Assembly (NCBI GenBank): GCA_023664605.1
Contig: JAMPFF010000011.1
Coordinates: forward strand, 1-64,000
Direction: 5' to 3'
Origin: Clostridium sp.
GTDB lineage: Bacteria > Bacillota > Clostridia > Lachnospirales > Lachnospiraceae
Length of the DNA: 64,000 nt
In this document: one piece after another, positions 1 through 9,780 of the stretch
Layout: each line of letters starts with the position of its first letter
Numbering within the stretch: the stretch's first letter is position 1
Position numbers and translations under genes: made by a program
The notes under the pieces: generated by a model
Database searches by the model: none
What the model saw: the letters and a program-made list of their open reading frames with translations, nothing else
What the model was told of the DNA's origin: nothing

Positions 1-179
1 TCTTCCAAATATTTTTCAGAGATATCCGACGGATAACTATAAATTATCCCTATCTTCCCATTCCTATCTCTATAAATATATTCAGAAAAATTATACCATA
101 CTCCTCACCTCCTTTATCCGCTATTTTCTCCCGATTTCCTGCAAATTTTGCCCTTTTCCCTCATGATGCACTACAAATA

Positions 180-2507
180 CTACCCCACCTCGCTAACCGT
201 CTCCACTACCGCCATCTTCCGCATCCGCTTCGCCGGAGCGTATACCGCCACAGCGCAGGATGATACCACAAGTAAAACAACAATGCCAAGCGCATCCGTC
301 GGCACTTTCCACACGCCGCCGAAATGCGAAAGGATAAGCCTTATCGTCAGCAGCCTGTGAAGATAAAGACCCGCCGCAATGCCGATGCAAAGCCCAAGCG
401 CGGCATATGTTACGGCTTCCGCGGCAATCATCTTCGTCAACTGGCGCGCATCCATGCCGACCGCACGCATCGCGCCGTACTGCTTCATTCTCGCCGATAC
501 GCTCATGGAAATGCTGTTCATAATGTTAAAAACCATAATCAGCGCAATAATTCCCAGAAAGCCGTATGCCGCAATCCGAAATACCCAGAAAGAAGAATGG
601 AGCGTCTGATTATCCTCCCGCCTGTCTGTAAATTCATTTTCACCCGCCAGCGTCCGTAATATATCGACCGTTTCCTCCGATGCGTCTTTTGCCAGCTGCA
701 CATTCAGCAAAATATAATCCTCATCGCCCGTAATACGTTTAAACGTCTCTTCCGTACAGACTACCGACGGATGATTTTCATTCCCGACGCCCTCGGATAC
801 GACGCATACAATTTCCAGCTGCGTATCTCCTATCGTTATCTTATCCCCAACGTCCAAGCGGCTGTCTTGACTAAAAATAGTCATCGCATAGTCCGAATTA
901 TCCGTAATCTTTGTAATATCACCGCTTACCACAGATTTTTTCGACCAGTCAAACATATAGTCGTCATAGGACATCAAATCCACGCCTCCCGCGGCGCCGT
1001 TAATATCCGCAGGCGTATCAAAAGCAAAGGCGCTTCCAAAAACCGCTTCCACGCCGGGCAGACTCTCCATTTCACTTTTCAGGCTTTTGTCAATGGAATT
1101 TCTATTATCAGCCGCCGCAATGGAAATATCAGGATTCCAGTCGCTTTCGGATGGAAGAAGTTTTTTTACAAAATCAATTCCCGCAAAAAAGGTCAAAAAC
1201 AGCGTGACGGTAAAGGCAAAGGACAACGTCATTAAAATCAGATTCTTTTTCGCCGATACCGCATGGTAAACGCCAAGCGCGCTCTCCACCTTAAACACGC
1301 GAAACATTCGGGTATCCGCAGAATGAAAGCCCTGCTTTGTCGTCCGGGCATTCCCCGATACCGCCTCTACAGGCGATACCCCCGCCGCTCGTTTTGCCGG
1401 TGAATGCGCCGCAATTAACACCGTCACCACGCCGACCAACGCGCCGCACGCAATACCGATGATGCTGAATCGGAATGTATAATCGTTAAATTCGCCGCCT
1501 ACCAGATTTTTCAAAGCGATACATAAAACCCATGTCAGGGCAACGCCCAGACCGCATCCGATAGGAACCCCGCTCTTGCACCAGTTTAACGCTTCCAGTC
1601 TGACAAAGCGCATTATCTGCTTTTTGCTTGCGCCGACGCAGCGCATCATGCCGAAAAACTTTGTCCGCTGAGAAATGTTGCTATTCATACAGCTTGAAAT
1701 CATCAATACGCCCGCCGTCAGAATCATCACAAACACCGCCGCCGCAAGAATATACAAACGATGGATATCCGCCCTGCTGCTTGCTCCCGACATACCGACA
1801 GTAATGATATTTTCCGAAACATCCGTATCTGAGAGCGCATACTCTGTTTTCACATTGGCAATCGCCTCTTTTAAGTCTGTTTTCTCTTTAAATCTGACAT
1901 AGTATACCGGACTTTCCCCGTTGCCGCACATATTAGCAAGCGCATTAACTGTTACATAGGCGCAGACGCCGTCATAATCCGTATCATCCCGCATCATCTC
2001 ATCTATGCAAAATCCCGACACCCTGTAAGTAAAATCGCCGTCCGGTGTATGAATCGTAATGCTTTCTCCCAGATGGAGTCCTAAGCTCTCTTTTGCGGAC
2101 GCGCTTAACATGACCTCGTTGTCATTTTGCGGATAAAATCCTTCATACTCATAATTTCTGATATCCTGAAGATACGGCTGCTCCGCGCCATATAAAATGA
2201 CCCTTTTATCATTTATTTTATAATTATCATAGTCCTTTTCTCCAACCGTGCGATACCATGACACAGATGTCACATTTTTCTGTTCTGCTATTTTCCCCGC
2301 CGTCTCTTCCGATATACCGCTTAGGATAATATGATAATTGCCATGTTTTCTAATCATTGCCTGCTCTTCTCCCTTTGATACAATCTCTGCAAAGGAAAAG
2401 ACCGACGTGACAAGAAAAACCGCCAGAATAATGCAAATCAATATCAGCCGGTTCTGTTTCTTTCGGGTTTTCGCCGAAATAGGGATAAGGCTTAAATAAC
2501 TTTTCAT
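180..2507 (-). CDS. ABC transporter permease, MacB/FtsX type, duplicated
   Basis: Membrane subunit of an ABC exporter, about 775 residues. One N-terminal membrane segment (about 20-40) is followed by a large extracytoplasmic MacB_PCD-like domain and an FtsX-like block of three segments (about 255-370). The whole arrangement then repeats in the second half, with segments near 425, 650, 705 and 750. Matching cytoplasmic loops ([12 protein letters not shown] and [12 protein letters not shown]) mark the two FtsX units. I start at the ATG at 2507: GGAGG lies 8 nt upstream and the ATG overlaps the stop of the ATPase gene as ATGA; a GTG three codons upstream is less likely. It is the last gene of a response regulator, kinase, ATPase, permease set. 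By family knowledge, exporters coupled this way often give resistance to antimicrobial peptides; the substrate is not visible here. Confidence 0.9.
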   Translation of the reverse strand: MKSYLSLIPISAKTRKKQNRLILICIILAVFLVTSVFSFAEIVSKGEEQAMIRKHGNYHIILSGISEETAGKIAEQKNVTSVSWYRTVGEKDYDNYKINDKRVILYGAEQPYLQDIRNYEYEGFYPQNDNEVMLSASAKESLGLHLGESITIHTPDGDFTYRVSGFCIDEMMRDDTDYDGVCAYVTVNALANMCGNGESPVYYVRFKEKTDLKEAIANVKTEYALSDTDVSENIITVGMSGASSRADIHRLYILAAAVFVMILTAGVLMISSCMNSNISQRTKFFGMMRCVGASKKQIMRFVRLEALNWCKSGVPIGCGLGVALTWVLCIALKNLVGGEFNDYTFRFSIIGIACGALVGVVTVLIAAHSPAKRAAGVSPVEAVSGNARTTKQGFHSADTRMFRVFKVESALGVYHAVSAKKNLILMTLSFAFTVTLFLTFFAGIDFVKKLLPSESDWNPDISIAAADNRNSIDKSLKSEMESLPGVEAVFGSAFAFDTPADINGAAGGVDLMSYDDYMFDWSKKSVVSGDITKITDNSDYAMTIFSQDSRLDVGDKITIGDTQLEIVCVVSEGVGNENHPSVVCTEETFKRITGDEDYILLNVQLAKDASEETVDILRTLAGENEFTDRREDNQTLHSSFWVFRIAAYGFLGIIALIMVFNIMNSISMSVSARMKQYGAMRAVGMDARQLTKMIAAEAVTYAALGLCIGIAAGLYLHRLLTIRLILSHFGGVWKVPTDALGIVVLLVVSSCAVAVYAPAKRMRKMAVVETVSEVG

Positions 2508-3187
2508 TCCGCACACCTCCCCAAATCAGTCAAAACGCCGTCCGATACCTGTAACACCCTGTCGGCGGTCTGCGCTATCATATTGTTATGTGTAATCATG
2601 ATAATCGTCTGTTCGTATTTTTTAGACGCCTCTTTTAACAGGGCAATCACTTCCCTGCTGTTTTGCGAGTCCAGATTGCCTGTCGGCTCATCCGCCAGAA
2701 TCAACGACGGGCGTGTAATAAGCGCGCGCCCGATTGCCACTCTCTGCTGCTGCCCGCCGGATAACTGACTCGGCAGATGATGGCGGCGTTCCTTTAAATT
2801 CAGTACGTCAAGCAATTCCTCCAGATACTTTTTATCCGGCTTCTGATAATCTAACAGCACCGGAAAAATCATATTCTGTTCCACATTAAGTTCCGGCACG
2901 AGATTAAACGCCTGAAAAATAAAACCGATATTTCTCCGTCTGAAAACCGTAAGTTCTCTTTCTTTCATGGAAAAAGTGTCTTTACCGTCAATCAGCACTT
3001 TCCCCGAGGTCGGCGTATCCAGCGCGCCTATCATATTAAGCAGCGTACTTTTGCCGGAACCGGACTCTCCGACAACCGCCACAAACTCGCCCTTAGGCAC
3101 TGAAAAACTGACATTTTTTAACGCCTGCACGGCAGCCTCGCCGCTGCCGTATGTCTTGCAGATTCCTTTCACCTCTAATAAATTCAT
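2504..3187 (-). CDS. ABC transporter ATP-binding protein, LolD/MacB type
   Basis: ATPase partner of the permease that overlaps its 3' end. About 227 residues, the usual length. Walker A is GESGSGKST, the signature is LSGGQQQR, Walker B is [12 protein letters not shown], and the H-loop is in MITHNN. The start chosen is the ATG at 3187, where the family's N-terminal strand (MNLLEVKGI) begins and GAGAGG lies 10 nt upstream; the frame is open 14 codons further up but that part does not match the fold. The gap to the kinase gene holds a cluster of palindromes, so transporter and regulators may have separate promoters. Confidence 0.93.
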   Translation of the reverse strand: MNLLEVKGICKTYGSGEAAVQALKNVSFSVPKGEFVAVVGESGSGKSTLLNMIGALDTPTSGKVLIDGKDTFSMKERELTVFRRRNIGFIFQAFNLVPELNVEQNMIFPVLLDYQKPDKKYLEELLDVLNLKERRHHLPSQLSGGQQQRVAIGRALITRPSLILADEPTGNLDSQNSREVIALLKEASKKYEQTIIMITHNNMIAQTADRVLQVSDGVLTDLGRCAE

Positions 3188-3231
3188 CTTACATAAGCCT
3201 CTCTTTCCAAGTAATACTTTTTTGTACAATG

Positions 3232-3285
3232 AAAGATTATCATTGTAATACTACAATCAGGCTTCCGTCAGATTACAATTTTGTA
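3232..3285. promoter_or_regulatory. Cluster of three TTGTA/TACAA palindromes, putative operator array
   Basis: Three inverted repeats sit in front of the ATPase gene: TTGTACAA at 3232-3239, ATTGTA-N4-TACAAT in 3242-3257, and TACAA-TT-TTGTA at 3274-3285. A GATAAT -10-like box lies at the edge of the middle site on the minus strand. OmpR-family regulators commonly bind such repeats, and the adjacent response regulator is the obvious candidate; that link is inference. Confidence 0.5.
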
Positions 3286-3302
3286 GGAATATTCTCTATA
3301 CA

Positions 3303-3389
3303 GTCAAATATCCCTTGGGCGGATATTTGACTCTCGCGGCAGTCGCCAAATATACATGCAAGCACGTCTACTTGGCTCGTTGCTCGCGG
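3303..3389. repeat. Hairpin pair downstream of the histidine kinase gene
   Basis: A perfect 11-bp stem (GTCAAATATCC at 3303-3313 with its complement at 3321-3331, 7-nt loop) is followed by a longer imperfect stem (3333-3389, outer arms CGCG, inner arms CCAA/TTGG) that reaches into the kinase 3' end. There is no T-run on the minus strand after the first hairpin, so it is not a classical terminator. It may attenuate or process the transcript, or be a degenerate intergenic repeat. Confidence 0.5.
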
Positions 3390-4417
3390 AGATAAAAACA
3401 GATGACAAAAGCAGTTCCAATCCCTAAACGGCTCTCTGCTTCAATCGTGCCATGATGCGCCTCTATGACAGATTTGGACAACGCCAGTCCCAGACCAATA
3501 CCCTGCGTGTCCTGAGAATATCTGCTACGGTAAAATCTTTTAAAAATATGATTCAAATCCTCCGGATGAATCCCGTCGCCATCGTCTTTTATCGTGATAC
3601 GGACAGCCGAGGGCGACTGTTCCCATGCAATTTCCACATAATTTCCGCTCCCCGTATGGTCGAGTGCATTTTTGACAATATTTCCCACCGCCTCCACAAT
3701 CCAGCAGCGATTGCATACGAAAAAGAGCGGCTCATCACCCTTTAAGATAATTTCTTTTCCCTCTTTTTTCGCGCGGAACAAAAACTGTTCTCTCACATCC
3801 GCCATGATTTCGGAAATATTTTCCCTCTTTTTCTCCATCACAATCGTTCCCGCGTCAAACTTTGTGATTTTTAAGAGGTTCTGCACCATGGTTTCTATCC
3901 GCTCCAGCTCCTTTTCGGATAAATCGGAAAACTCCTTAATCGTCGTAAGAGAACCCGCGTCCGCCTCCGACTGTATGATGCCGTTATAGATATCCAGCGC
4001 GGCAAGCGGCGTCTTTAACTGGTGCGAAATATCCGACATGGTATTTTGCAAAAAACGCCTCGATTTTTCCTCATTTTGCGCCTGCGCATTTAAAATAGCC
4101 GCCAAAGAGTTCACCTCATGAAACAGCCTGTACAGTTCCCCCTCTTCGTCGCATTCAATACGAGCGTCTCTGTCACCCGCTATAAACTCCCTAATCTGCG
4201 ACACGGCTTTTTCCATCAACTTATCCTGTTTTTTAAAATATTGATAACAGACCGCAAGCGCCGCCATTCCCGCCAACAGGACGCATACCGGCACATAGAC
4301 AGCCTCCCCTTTCAAACCCAGCGCCATCAATGCTGCCGGAGCAAAAACGGCTGCCGCTATACAAAGCGCAATCTGCACAAATAAAACTTTCGTTCTCTCA
4401 TTCGCCAGTATTCTCAT
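3368..4417 (-). CDS. Sensor histidine kinase
   Basis: Membrane histidine kinase of 349 residues. Two membrane segments (about 10-32 and 38-58) have almost no extracytoplasmic loop between them, as in kinases that sense through a partner transporter or inside the membrane. A linker, a HisKA helix with the phospho-accepting His in SHQLKTPLAA (about residue 131) and a HATPase domain follow, with N box NIVKNALDH, G1 DDGDGI, F box FKRFYR and G2 GIGLGLAL. Its ATG overlaps the response regulator stop as ATGA, so the two are translationally coupled. With the ABC genes downstream it resembles a BceS-like detection module by layout, although the permease is MacB-like rather than BceB-like. Confidence 0.93.
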   Translation of the reverse strand: MRILANERTKVLFVQIALCIAAAVFAPAALMALGLKGEAVYVPVCVLLAGMAALAVCYQYFKKQDKLMEKAVSQIREFIAGDRDARIECDEEGELYRLFHEVNSLAAILNAQAQNEEKSRRFLQNTMSDISHQLKTPLAALDIYNGIIQSEADAGSLTTIKEFSDLSEKELERIETMVQNLLKITKFDAGTIVMEKKRENISEIMADVREQFLFRAKKEGKEIILKGDEPLFFVCNRCWIVEAVGNIVKNALDHTGSGNYVEIAWEQSPSAVRITIKDDGDGIHPEDLNHIFKRFYRSRYSQDTQGIGLGLALSKSVIEAHHGTIEAESRLGIGTAFVICFYLREQRAK

Positions 4418-5121
4418 TTTTCAACGCCTTTCTTTTCGTCCACAACGCTCCATTTATATCCCATGCCGCGGACTGTCACAATCATCTTTGGCTCGCCGGG
4501 ATTGTCCTCTATCTTCATACGAAGCCTGCGGATATATACGGTAAGCGTTTTATTATCAATATACTTTTCGTCACAATCCCATAACTTTCCTAAAATCTGC
4601 TCCGGAGAAAGCACGGCATTCGGATTTTCCATAAACAGACGCAGCAGCTTATATTCGCCGGACGTTAAATCGAGCGGAACGCCGTTTTTATCGCCCTCTC
4701 CATTTAACAGCCTAAGCGTAATGCCGTTAGAGGCTAACTCCGTATGAACATCGGCAAAATCGCCGCTTCTTCTAAGCAGCGCATTCACTCTGGATAAAAA
4801 CACCGCCAGTTTAAAAGGCTTCGTGATATAATCGTCCGCGCCGATATCCAGCCCCATAATGATATCGCATTCCTCGTCCAAGGCGGTCAGAAACATAACC
4901 GGCACTTTCGAGGCGCGCCGTATTTTTTTACATATAGTAAAGCCGGAACCGTCGGGAAGCGACACGTCTAAAATCACCAAATCATATTTGCCATCCGCCC
5001 ACAGCGTTTCCGCCTCTAAGCTCGTACGCGCAACATCCACCTCATATCCCTGCTTTTTTAACGCATATGTAAGCCCGCTTATCAAACTCAAATCATCTTC
5101 TATGAAAAAAATATGTTTCAT
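4414..5121 (-). CDS. Response regulator, OmpR family
   Basis: Two-domain regulator of 235 residues. The receiver has the acidic pair EDD near residue 8, the phospho-acceptor Asp in LVILDVSLPDGSG (about 53) and the conserved Lys in ITKPF (about 103). The C-terminal winged helix has the usual LTSGEYKLL and RGMGYKW elements. GGAG lies 7 nt before the ATG. It is the first gene of its operon; a TATAAT box sits near 5180-5186 on the minus strand just after the upstream terminator. The TTGTA/TACAA palindromes before the ABC genes are its likely target by position. Confidence 0.94.
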   Translation of the reverse strand: MKHIFFIEDDLSLISGLTYALKKQGYEVDVARTSLEAETLWADGKYDLVILDVSLPDGSGFTICKKIRRASKVPVMFLTALDEECDIIMGLDIGADDYITKPFKLAVFLSRVNALLRRSGDFADVHTELASNGITLRLLNGEGDKNGVPLDLTSGEYKLLRLFMENPNAVLSPEQILGKLWDCDEKYIDNKTLTVYIRRLRMKIEDNPGEPKMIVTVRGMGYKWSVVDEKKGVEK

Positions 5122-5185
5122 TTGTCCGCTCCGTCCTTCTCAAAATTTCATCCGTAACGCCATTCGATAGGCTTGCGTTTATTAT

Positions 5186-5224
5186 ATGAAAAACTACCAA
5201 GAAGCTTACGCTTTCTGGTAGTTT
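5186..5224 (-). terminator. Rho-independent terminator of the SBP/GGDEF-EAL operon
   Basis: Read leftwards, AAACTACCA and TGGTAGTTT form the base of a stem-loop (5191-5199 with 5216-5224), extended by a GAAAGC/GCTTCT stem, and a run of T follows. It starts 33 nt after the stop of the GGDEF-EAL gene. Confidence 0.85.
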
Positions 5225-5256
5225 ATTGATACTATCACATTCTGAATATACCCGCG

Positions 5257-8226
5257 CTATTTATTTTGCATCTTTTCAATTATCCGCAGCGCCTCGTCGC
5301 TAATCGGTAAAGGCGTCTCTGCCGGTCTCGCCAGATAATAGCCCTGTAGTAAGTCCACGCCCAGTTCTAATACCTTTTGCAGTTCCTCTTCTGTCTCCAC
5401 GCCCATGGCAACGATTAACATATCACGCTCACGCGCATATTCCACAATCTTACTGATAATCTGCTGCTTATTACTATCCTTATCTACGTCACGTACGACG
5501 CTGATATCCACCTTGATATACTTTGGACGCAGTTGCAGAAGACTGTTTTCGCCGTCCTCTCCACTCTTATAATTATCCAGTGCAAACATACCTGAGAAAA
5601 CCTCCGTGCGGCTCTTTCTCTCCAGTATCTCCTTATCCAGATATTCCGCTCCGGTAAGTTCTACCACAATGCGGGAGTGCAGTGCGTCGTACAGTTCATG
5701 ATATTCTTTCTTTTCTTTCTTGGTCAGGCATTCCCCGGCGATAGAATTGATAAATACCAACGCGTCTTCCTGCACAACGCCGCGTTCCAGTAATTTCTGG
5801 TAACACGCCGACGCATGGAACAAGGTAATACACTCCATGGCGTGCAGACGTTCCTCTTCTTTTGCAATGCCAAGCACCGTCTCCGGTTCGCGCAGCGCAG
5901 GGAAATTAGCCCGCATCAACGCTTCATACGCATGGACGGTGCCTGTCACACCATCAAAAATAGGCTGGAAGAAGTAATTGATATCCCGCGTTTCCAACAT
6001 CTTATGGAATTCCAGTTTACTCTGATTCTGTAATAACTGCTGTTTGTAAAGATTTTCTTCAAACTCGCGGTATTCGCCTTTTTTGCTTCGTTTTACCTGA
6101 TACATGGCAAAATCCGCATATTTCATCAGTTCCGATAATTCTCCGCTGTCCTCAGGGTACCATGCCACGCCTCCGGAGGCGCTAAGTCCCATGTTATCAC
6201 CGTTTGGCAGAACAAACTCTATTTCACGTATCGCCTGATACAACGCTGCGATTTTTTCTCGTATCTCATCGCTGTTGTTATACCCGTAGAAAAGCAGGAT
6301 AAACTCATCACCCGACATTCTGGCGCACAATGTATTCTCCGGCGTATTCTCCACGAAGCATCTGCCCGCGGTCTGGATATACAAATCTCCGAAATTATGT
6401 CCGAATCTGTCGTTGGTCGTTTTCAAATTATCCAAATCTATCATCAACAGTCCTGCATGTTTTAAAACTTCCGGCTTTAAGAACAGTTTATCCGCCTCTC
6501 GCCTGAATCCTCTTCTCGCATACAGTTTGGTAAGGCCGTCGCTGTCTCTCTCCCGCTCTATGCGCATTTTTTCAAGGGTGGAGACTGTTACGTCCTCTAT
6601 CAATCCGACTTGTCTCCCGTCTTTTTTCTGCTGTTCAAAGCGCAGATAACGCAAGCTTCCATCCGCCTGCGGCACACTGTAAACAATGCTGCTATCCTCC
6701 GCCTCAAAATGGTCTAATGACTGATGAATTTTCTGCTGTAAGTTCAAAAACTCCTGCAAAGTCAGATTGCGGATATCTACATCCGAAACGCCCAGCATCG
6801 GGAAATATTTATCCGTCACATAAACGCCGTCGTTTTCCTCCTGCAGTTCATACCCCGCAAGCTCCACGCTCGCCATATCCATAATACTAAGTAATCGGGT
6901 GGAAGATGCCACTACTTCCCGCCCCAGACGGGAAATCGAATCCGCGAAGCGGTCAATCTCACGTATGCCGGTAGCCGGCAGTACGGGCATATTGTCCGGC
7001 TGCGCCTTTTCCACTTCTTCCGATAAATTTCTGATTGGCTTAGACAGCCTGAAACTTGCATAGATGATGCCCAACAGACCAATGATAAAGGTCAGCACAA
7101 TCGAAATAAACAGCATTCTCTGCATCTGCCTGGAAAAGGCAAACAGATTTTTTCTGGAAGCGACTCCCAACAGATACCATTCATCTGAATCGAAAGGCGC
7201 ATTATTGCTATACACTACTAACGGTTTTGCCGCTCCTAAATAATCTTTATCCGCGCTCTCAGCGCCGCTGTTATCTTCCGATAATACAAACTGCAGCTCC
7301 TGCGCCTGCTGTAACCGTATCGTATCGCTGGAGACCACAATCGGCGTCAGAAGTTTATCGTCGCCGGAATTTACAGCCAGAATATAAGTTCCCCGCTTGT
7401 CATCCAACAGTTCCGCATCAGGCAGAAGAGACTGCACATAATCCGACAAAAGTTCAATACCTAGCACACCATACAAAGTTCCATCATCCAAAATAAGCGG
7501 AATGGAATACGCAATGGAGCTGCGATTGTCTCCCTCCAGACTGTATGCTTTCGTGGTCCAATAGCCATAATCCTTTTCCTTTAATCTGCATCCGTCCTCA
7601 TAGGCGGTCTGATAAGGTTTATAAAAGAAATCCTGTCCGATATCTTCCTGTGAAAAATTAGGTTTCCAGCCGGAATCCGTAGCGATATACGCCGATTTGA
7701 TTAAATCTCCCGGAGCGCGCTCCCACAATAAATCCGCATTTCTCTCCGACGGCGTTGCCGTAGGGTCCAAATCCCGCAGATACACTCCCGGCAGTGAATT
7801 CGGCAAGCCGCTTTCCTTTAACCCATCCGTATAGAAGACCACAAAAATGCCTGAAATTTTTTTATTATACATCGTATCAATCAATTCAGGACTGATATCT
7901 TTTAATAATGTCACGCAAGCCGTACTGTTTTCCTTTAAATCATCCAGTTTCAGCGTTCCCTGAGACAATCTGCTCTGTACATCCGCATCAATCTCATCCG
8001 CCAGCAGTTCCAACCCCGACCAGTTTCCAATCATCTCACTCAACAGATAGTTTCCCCTGTTTTCCGTCTGTTTAGCAAGTATGTCCGTAACGTTTGTATC
8101 AAGCTGTTCCACAACGCCTCCAAATATAATGGAACCTACCATAAACAGCATTTCAAAGGCAAGCACAGCCAAAAGCGGTATTAAGATTTCACGAAAGATT
8201 GTTCTTTCCTTTTTCTTCACCGACAC
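5257..8226 (-). CDS. Membrane receptor with GGDEF and degenerate EAL domains
   Basis: c-di-GMP signalling receptor of 989 residues. A membrane segment (about 12-33), a long extracytoplasmic sensor region (about 40-370, Cache-like by position), a second membrane segment (about 375-397), HAMP and a PAS-like stretch lead to GGDEF (about 585-735) and EAL (about 745-985). The cyclase motif is SGDEF, an allowed active form, with no obvious RxxD inhibitory site before it. In the EAL part YEALMR, VFINSIAG, VVELTG, IKVD and LQGYYLARP are present, but the usual DDFG is LDNYKSG and the usual AEGVET is AMGVET, so one metal-site Asp and one Glu are replaced. It probably makes c-di-GMP rather than degrading it. 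The start is GTG with AAGGGGG upstream. It lies 14 nt after a solute-binding lipoprotein gene. Confidence 0.92.
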   Translation of the reverse strand: MSVKKKERTIFREILIPLLAVLAFEMLFMVGSIIFGGVVEQLDTNVTDILAKQTENRGNYLLSEMIGNWSGLELLADEIDADVQSRLSQGTLKLDDLKENSTACVTLLKDISPELIDTMYNKKISGIFVVFYTDGLKESGLPNSLPGVYLRDLDPTATPSERNADLLWERAPGDLIKSAYIATDSGWKPNFSQEDIGQDFFYKPYQTAYEDGCRLKEKDYGYWTTKAYSLEGDNRSSIAYSIPLILDDGTLYGVLGIELLSDYVQSLLPDAELLDDKRGTYILAVNSGDDKLLTPIVVSSDTIRLQQAQELQFVLSEDNSGAESADKDYLGAAKPLVVYSNNAPFDSDEWYLLGVASRKNLFAFSRQMQRMLFISIVLTFIIGLLGIIYASFRLSKPIRNLSEEVEKAQPDNMPVLPATGIREIDRFADSISRLGREVVASSTRLLSIMDMASVELAGYELQEENDGVYVTDKYFPMLGVSDVDIRNLTLQEFLNLQQKIHQSLDHFEAEDSSIVYSVPQADGSLRYLRFEQQKKDGRQVGLIEDVTVSTLEKMRIERERDSDGLTKLYARRGFRREADKLFLKPEVLKHAGLLMIDLDNLKTTNDRFGHNFGDLYIQTAGRCFVENTPENTLCARMSGDEFILLFYGYNNSDEIREKIAALYQAIREIEFVLPNGDNMGLSASGGVAWYPEDSGELSELMKYADFAMYQVKRSKKGEYREFEENLYKQQLLQNQSKLEFHKMLETRDINYFFQPIFDGVTGTVHAYEALMRANFPALREPETVLGIAKEEERLHAMECITLFHASACYQKLLERGVVQEDALVFINSIAGECLTKKEKKEYHELYDALHSRIVVELTGAEYLDKEILERKSRTEVFSGMFALDNYKSGEDGENSLLQLRPKYIKVDISVVRDVDKDSNKQQIISKIVEYARERDMLIVAMGVETEEELQKVLELGVDLLQGYYLARPAETPLPISDEALRIIEKMQNK

Positions 8227-8240
8227 ATGTTCCCCCTTGC

Positions 8241-9680
8241 CTATTTTCCCTCAAAAGCCTGGAGTTTCTGCAGTGTCTCCTCATACCATGCATCAAAATA
8301 TGCATCCGTGCAAAACTCCGCACTCGCCTCTTCCAGAGTCTGTCCGGCAGCCAGTTTCTCTGCCACAACCGCGCGGTCCTGCGCCGCAATATCGCTCATA
8401 GCGTACTCTAAAATGTTGCGCGCCTGCGTTCCGCTCTCAAAAGCTTTCGTTGTATAAGTCACATTATTATTTACCATATCCACAGCCACCGGAAGTATTT
8501 TTTCCATATTCTGGCTGATTTCCGCACCGCTTTCCAAAATGGCGGTCTTGTCATTGGCTGTTTTGGTAACCGGCAGATATCCCGACTGCACGGAAAACAG
8601 AATATTCTGTTCATCCGCCGTAAACCATTTCAAAAACTCTACGGAAGCATATATTTCCGCCTCGCTTCCCTCTGTCACTACCATGCCCGCTCCCTGCTGC
8701 ACCGCATAGGCTCCGCCGCCTGCAAAAGCGGGACAGGGAAGAACATCCATCTCAATAGGATAGCTTTCCGTATCACTTATACTTACCGTGTCCGGGAAGA
8801 AAGACGCACTGGAAGAAGAGCCTACAAAGGCAATGATGTTGCCGGTTTTAATATCGTCGCTGCGGAATCGTCCGGTAGCGGCAAAATAGCCTTTTACAAA
8901 AGGAATATAATAATTATCCCACAATCTTCTTACGGTCTCTTTTTCAAAATTCAACGTCATTTTACCGTCCGACACCTGAAAAATTTCCGTTCCCATCTGC
9001 ATACTGCCGATTAACATATAATTTGCCATGGCATCCCTGCCAAATAACGCTTTTCCGTCTTCGTTCACATCCGGCGTCTGTGCATCCGTCCATTCATAAT
9101 AGGACTGCGCCGTTTCCACCAGCCCCTCCATATCCGCTAAATCTTCATATGCCGCTCCGGTCTGCGCTGCAAATTCATCCCAGTCCGTCTTATTGAGTAC
9201 CAGTACTTCTGTCGATTTTGCCATCGGAAAAATCTTGATTTCTCCGTTTCCGCTAAAATCTCCCTCGCTCATATAGCTGTCTATGTACGCGCTAATCTCA
9301 TCTTCGCTCAAATACTGCTTTAAATCCACAATACCGCCCATCTGGTCCGCCGCATATGTCGTATCCGCATACGCCATGAAAATATTAGGCACTTCGGTCG
9401 CGCCGACCTCTCCCTTGAGTGCGGCAAGCACATTAGTCTCCAAATCATTCACGGAACCCTGGCTGCTGCCTTTGACAATAATTCCCTTTTCTTTTCCGAC
9501 CGTCTCGTTAAACTCCTCCACCAGACTGTCAAAAGCGGTAAGCTGGTCGCCGTTATAGTAGTTCCAAACTTCAATCGTTACAGGATTTTTGGCATCCAAA
9601 GGCGACTTATCTCCACAGCCTGTCAATGCAAGCGCCATGATGCAAGCAAGTCCCGTTGCTGCTATTTTCTTTTGTTTCAT
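8241..9680 (-). CDS. Extracellular solute-binding lipoprotein, family 1
   Basis: Lipoprotein of about 479 residues with a lipobox ending LALTGC (lipidated Cys about 22), then a mature part opening with VTIEVWNYYNGDQLTAFDSL, typical of carbohydrate-type ABC binding proteins. The ATG at 9680 has GGAG 8 nt upstream; the frame opens 21 codons earlier without a good site. No ABC permease or ATPase genes lie nearby. The only operon partner is the GGDEF-EAL receptor 14 nt downstream, so I infer that it presents a ligand to the receptor's external domain rather than to an importer. A transport role with distant partners is possible. Confidence 0.9.
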   Translation of the reverse strand: MKQKKIAATGLACIMALALTGCGDKSPLDAKNPVTIEVWNYYNGDQLTAFDSLVEEFNETVGKEKGIIVKGSSQGSVNDLETNVLAALKGEVGATEVPNIFMAYADTTYAADQMGGIVDLKQYLSEDEISAYIDSYMSEGDFSGNGEIKIFPMAKSTEVLVLNKTDWDEFAAQTGAAYEDLADMEGLVETAQSYYEWTDAQTPDVNEDGKALFGRDAMANYMLIGSMQMGTEIFQVSDGKMTLNFEKETVRRLWDNYYIPFVKGYFAATGRFRSDDIKTGNIIAFVGSSSSASFFPDTVSISDTESYPIEMDVLPCPAFAGGGAYAVQQGAGMVVTEGSEAEIYASVEFLKWFTADEQNILFSVQSGYLPVTKTANDKTAILESGAEISQNMEKILPVAVDMVNNNVTYTTKAFESGTQARNILEYAMSDIAAQDRAVVAEKLAAGQTLEEASAEFCTDAYFDAWYEETLQKLQAFEGK

Positions 9681-9751
9681 AATACTCTCCATTCTCCCCA
9701 CATCATATCCGGTCTCTATCGACCGTCTGTCATTTATGTACAATCCAAGAC

Positions 9752-9780
9752 ATTATAGCAGATAAGACGCATAAACGCAA
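9752..9780 (-). promoter_or_regulatory. Promoter of the SBP/GGDEF-EAL operon
   Basis: Read leftwards: TTGCGT (9775-9780), 17 nt, then TATAAT (9752-9757) preceded by TGC, an extended -10 element. The -35 box lies inside the terminator stem of the upstream NlpC gene. Confidence 0.65.

Noticed and set aside
771-1235. 154-codon plus-strand frame
   Set aside because: It is antisense to the permease gene, has no ribosome site, and the permease frame is clearly real.
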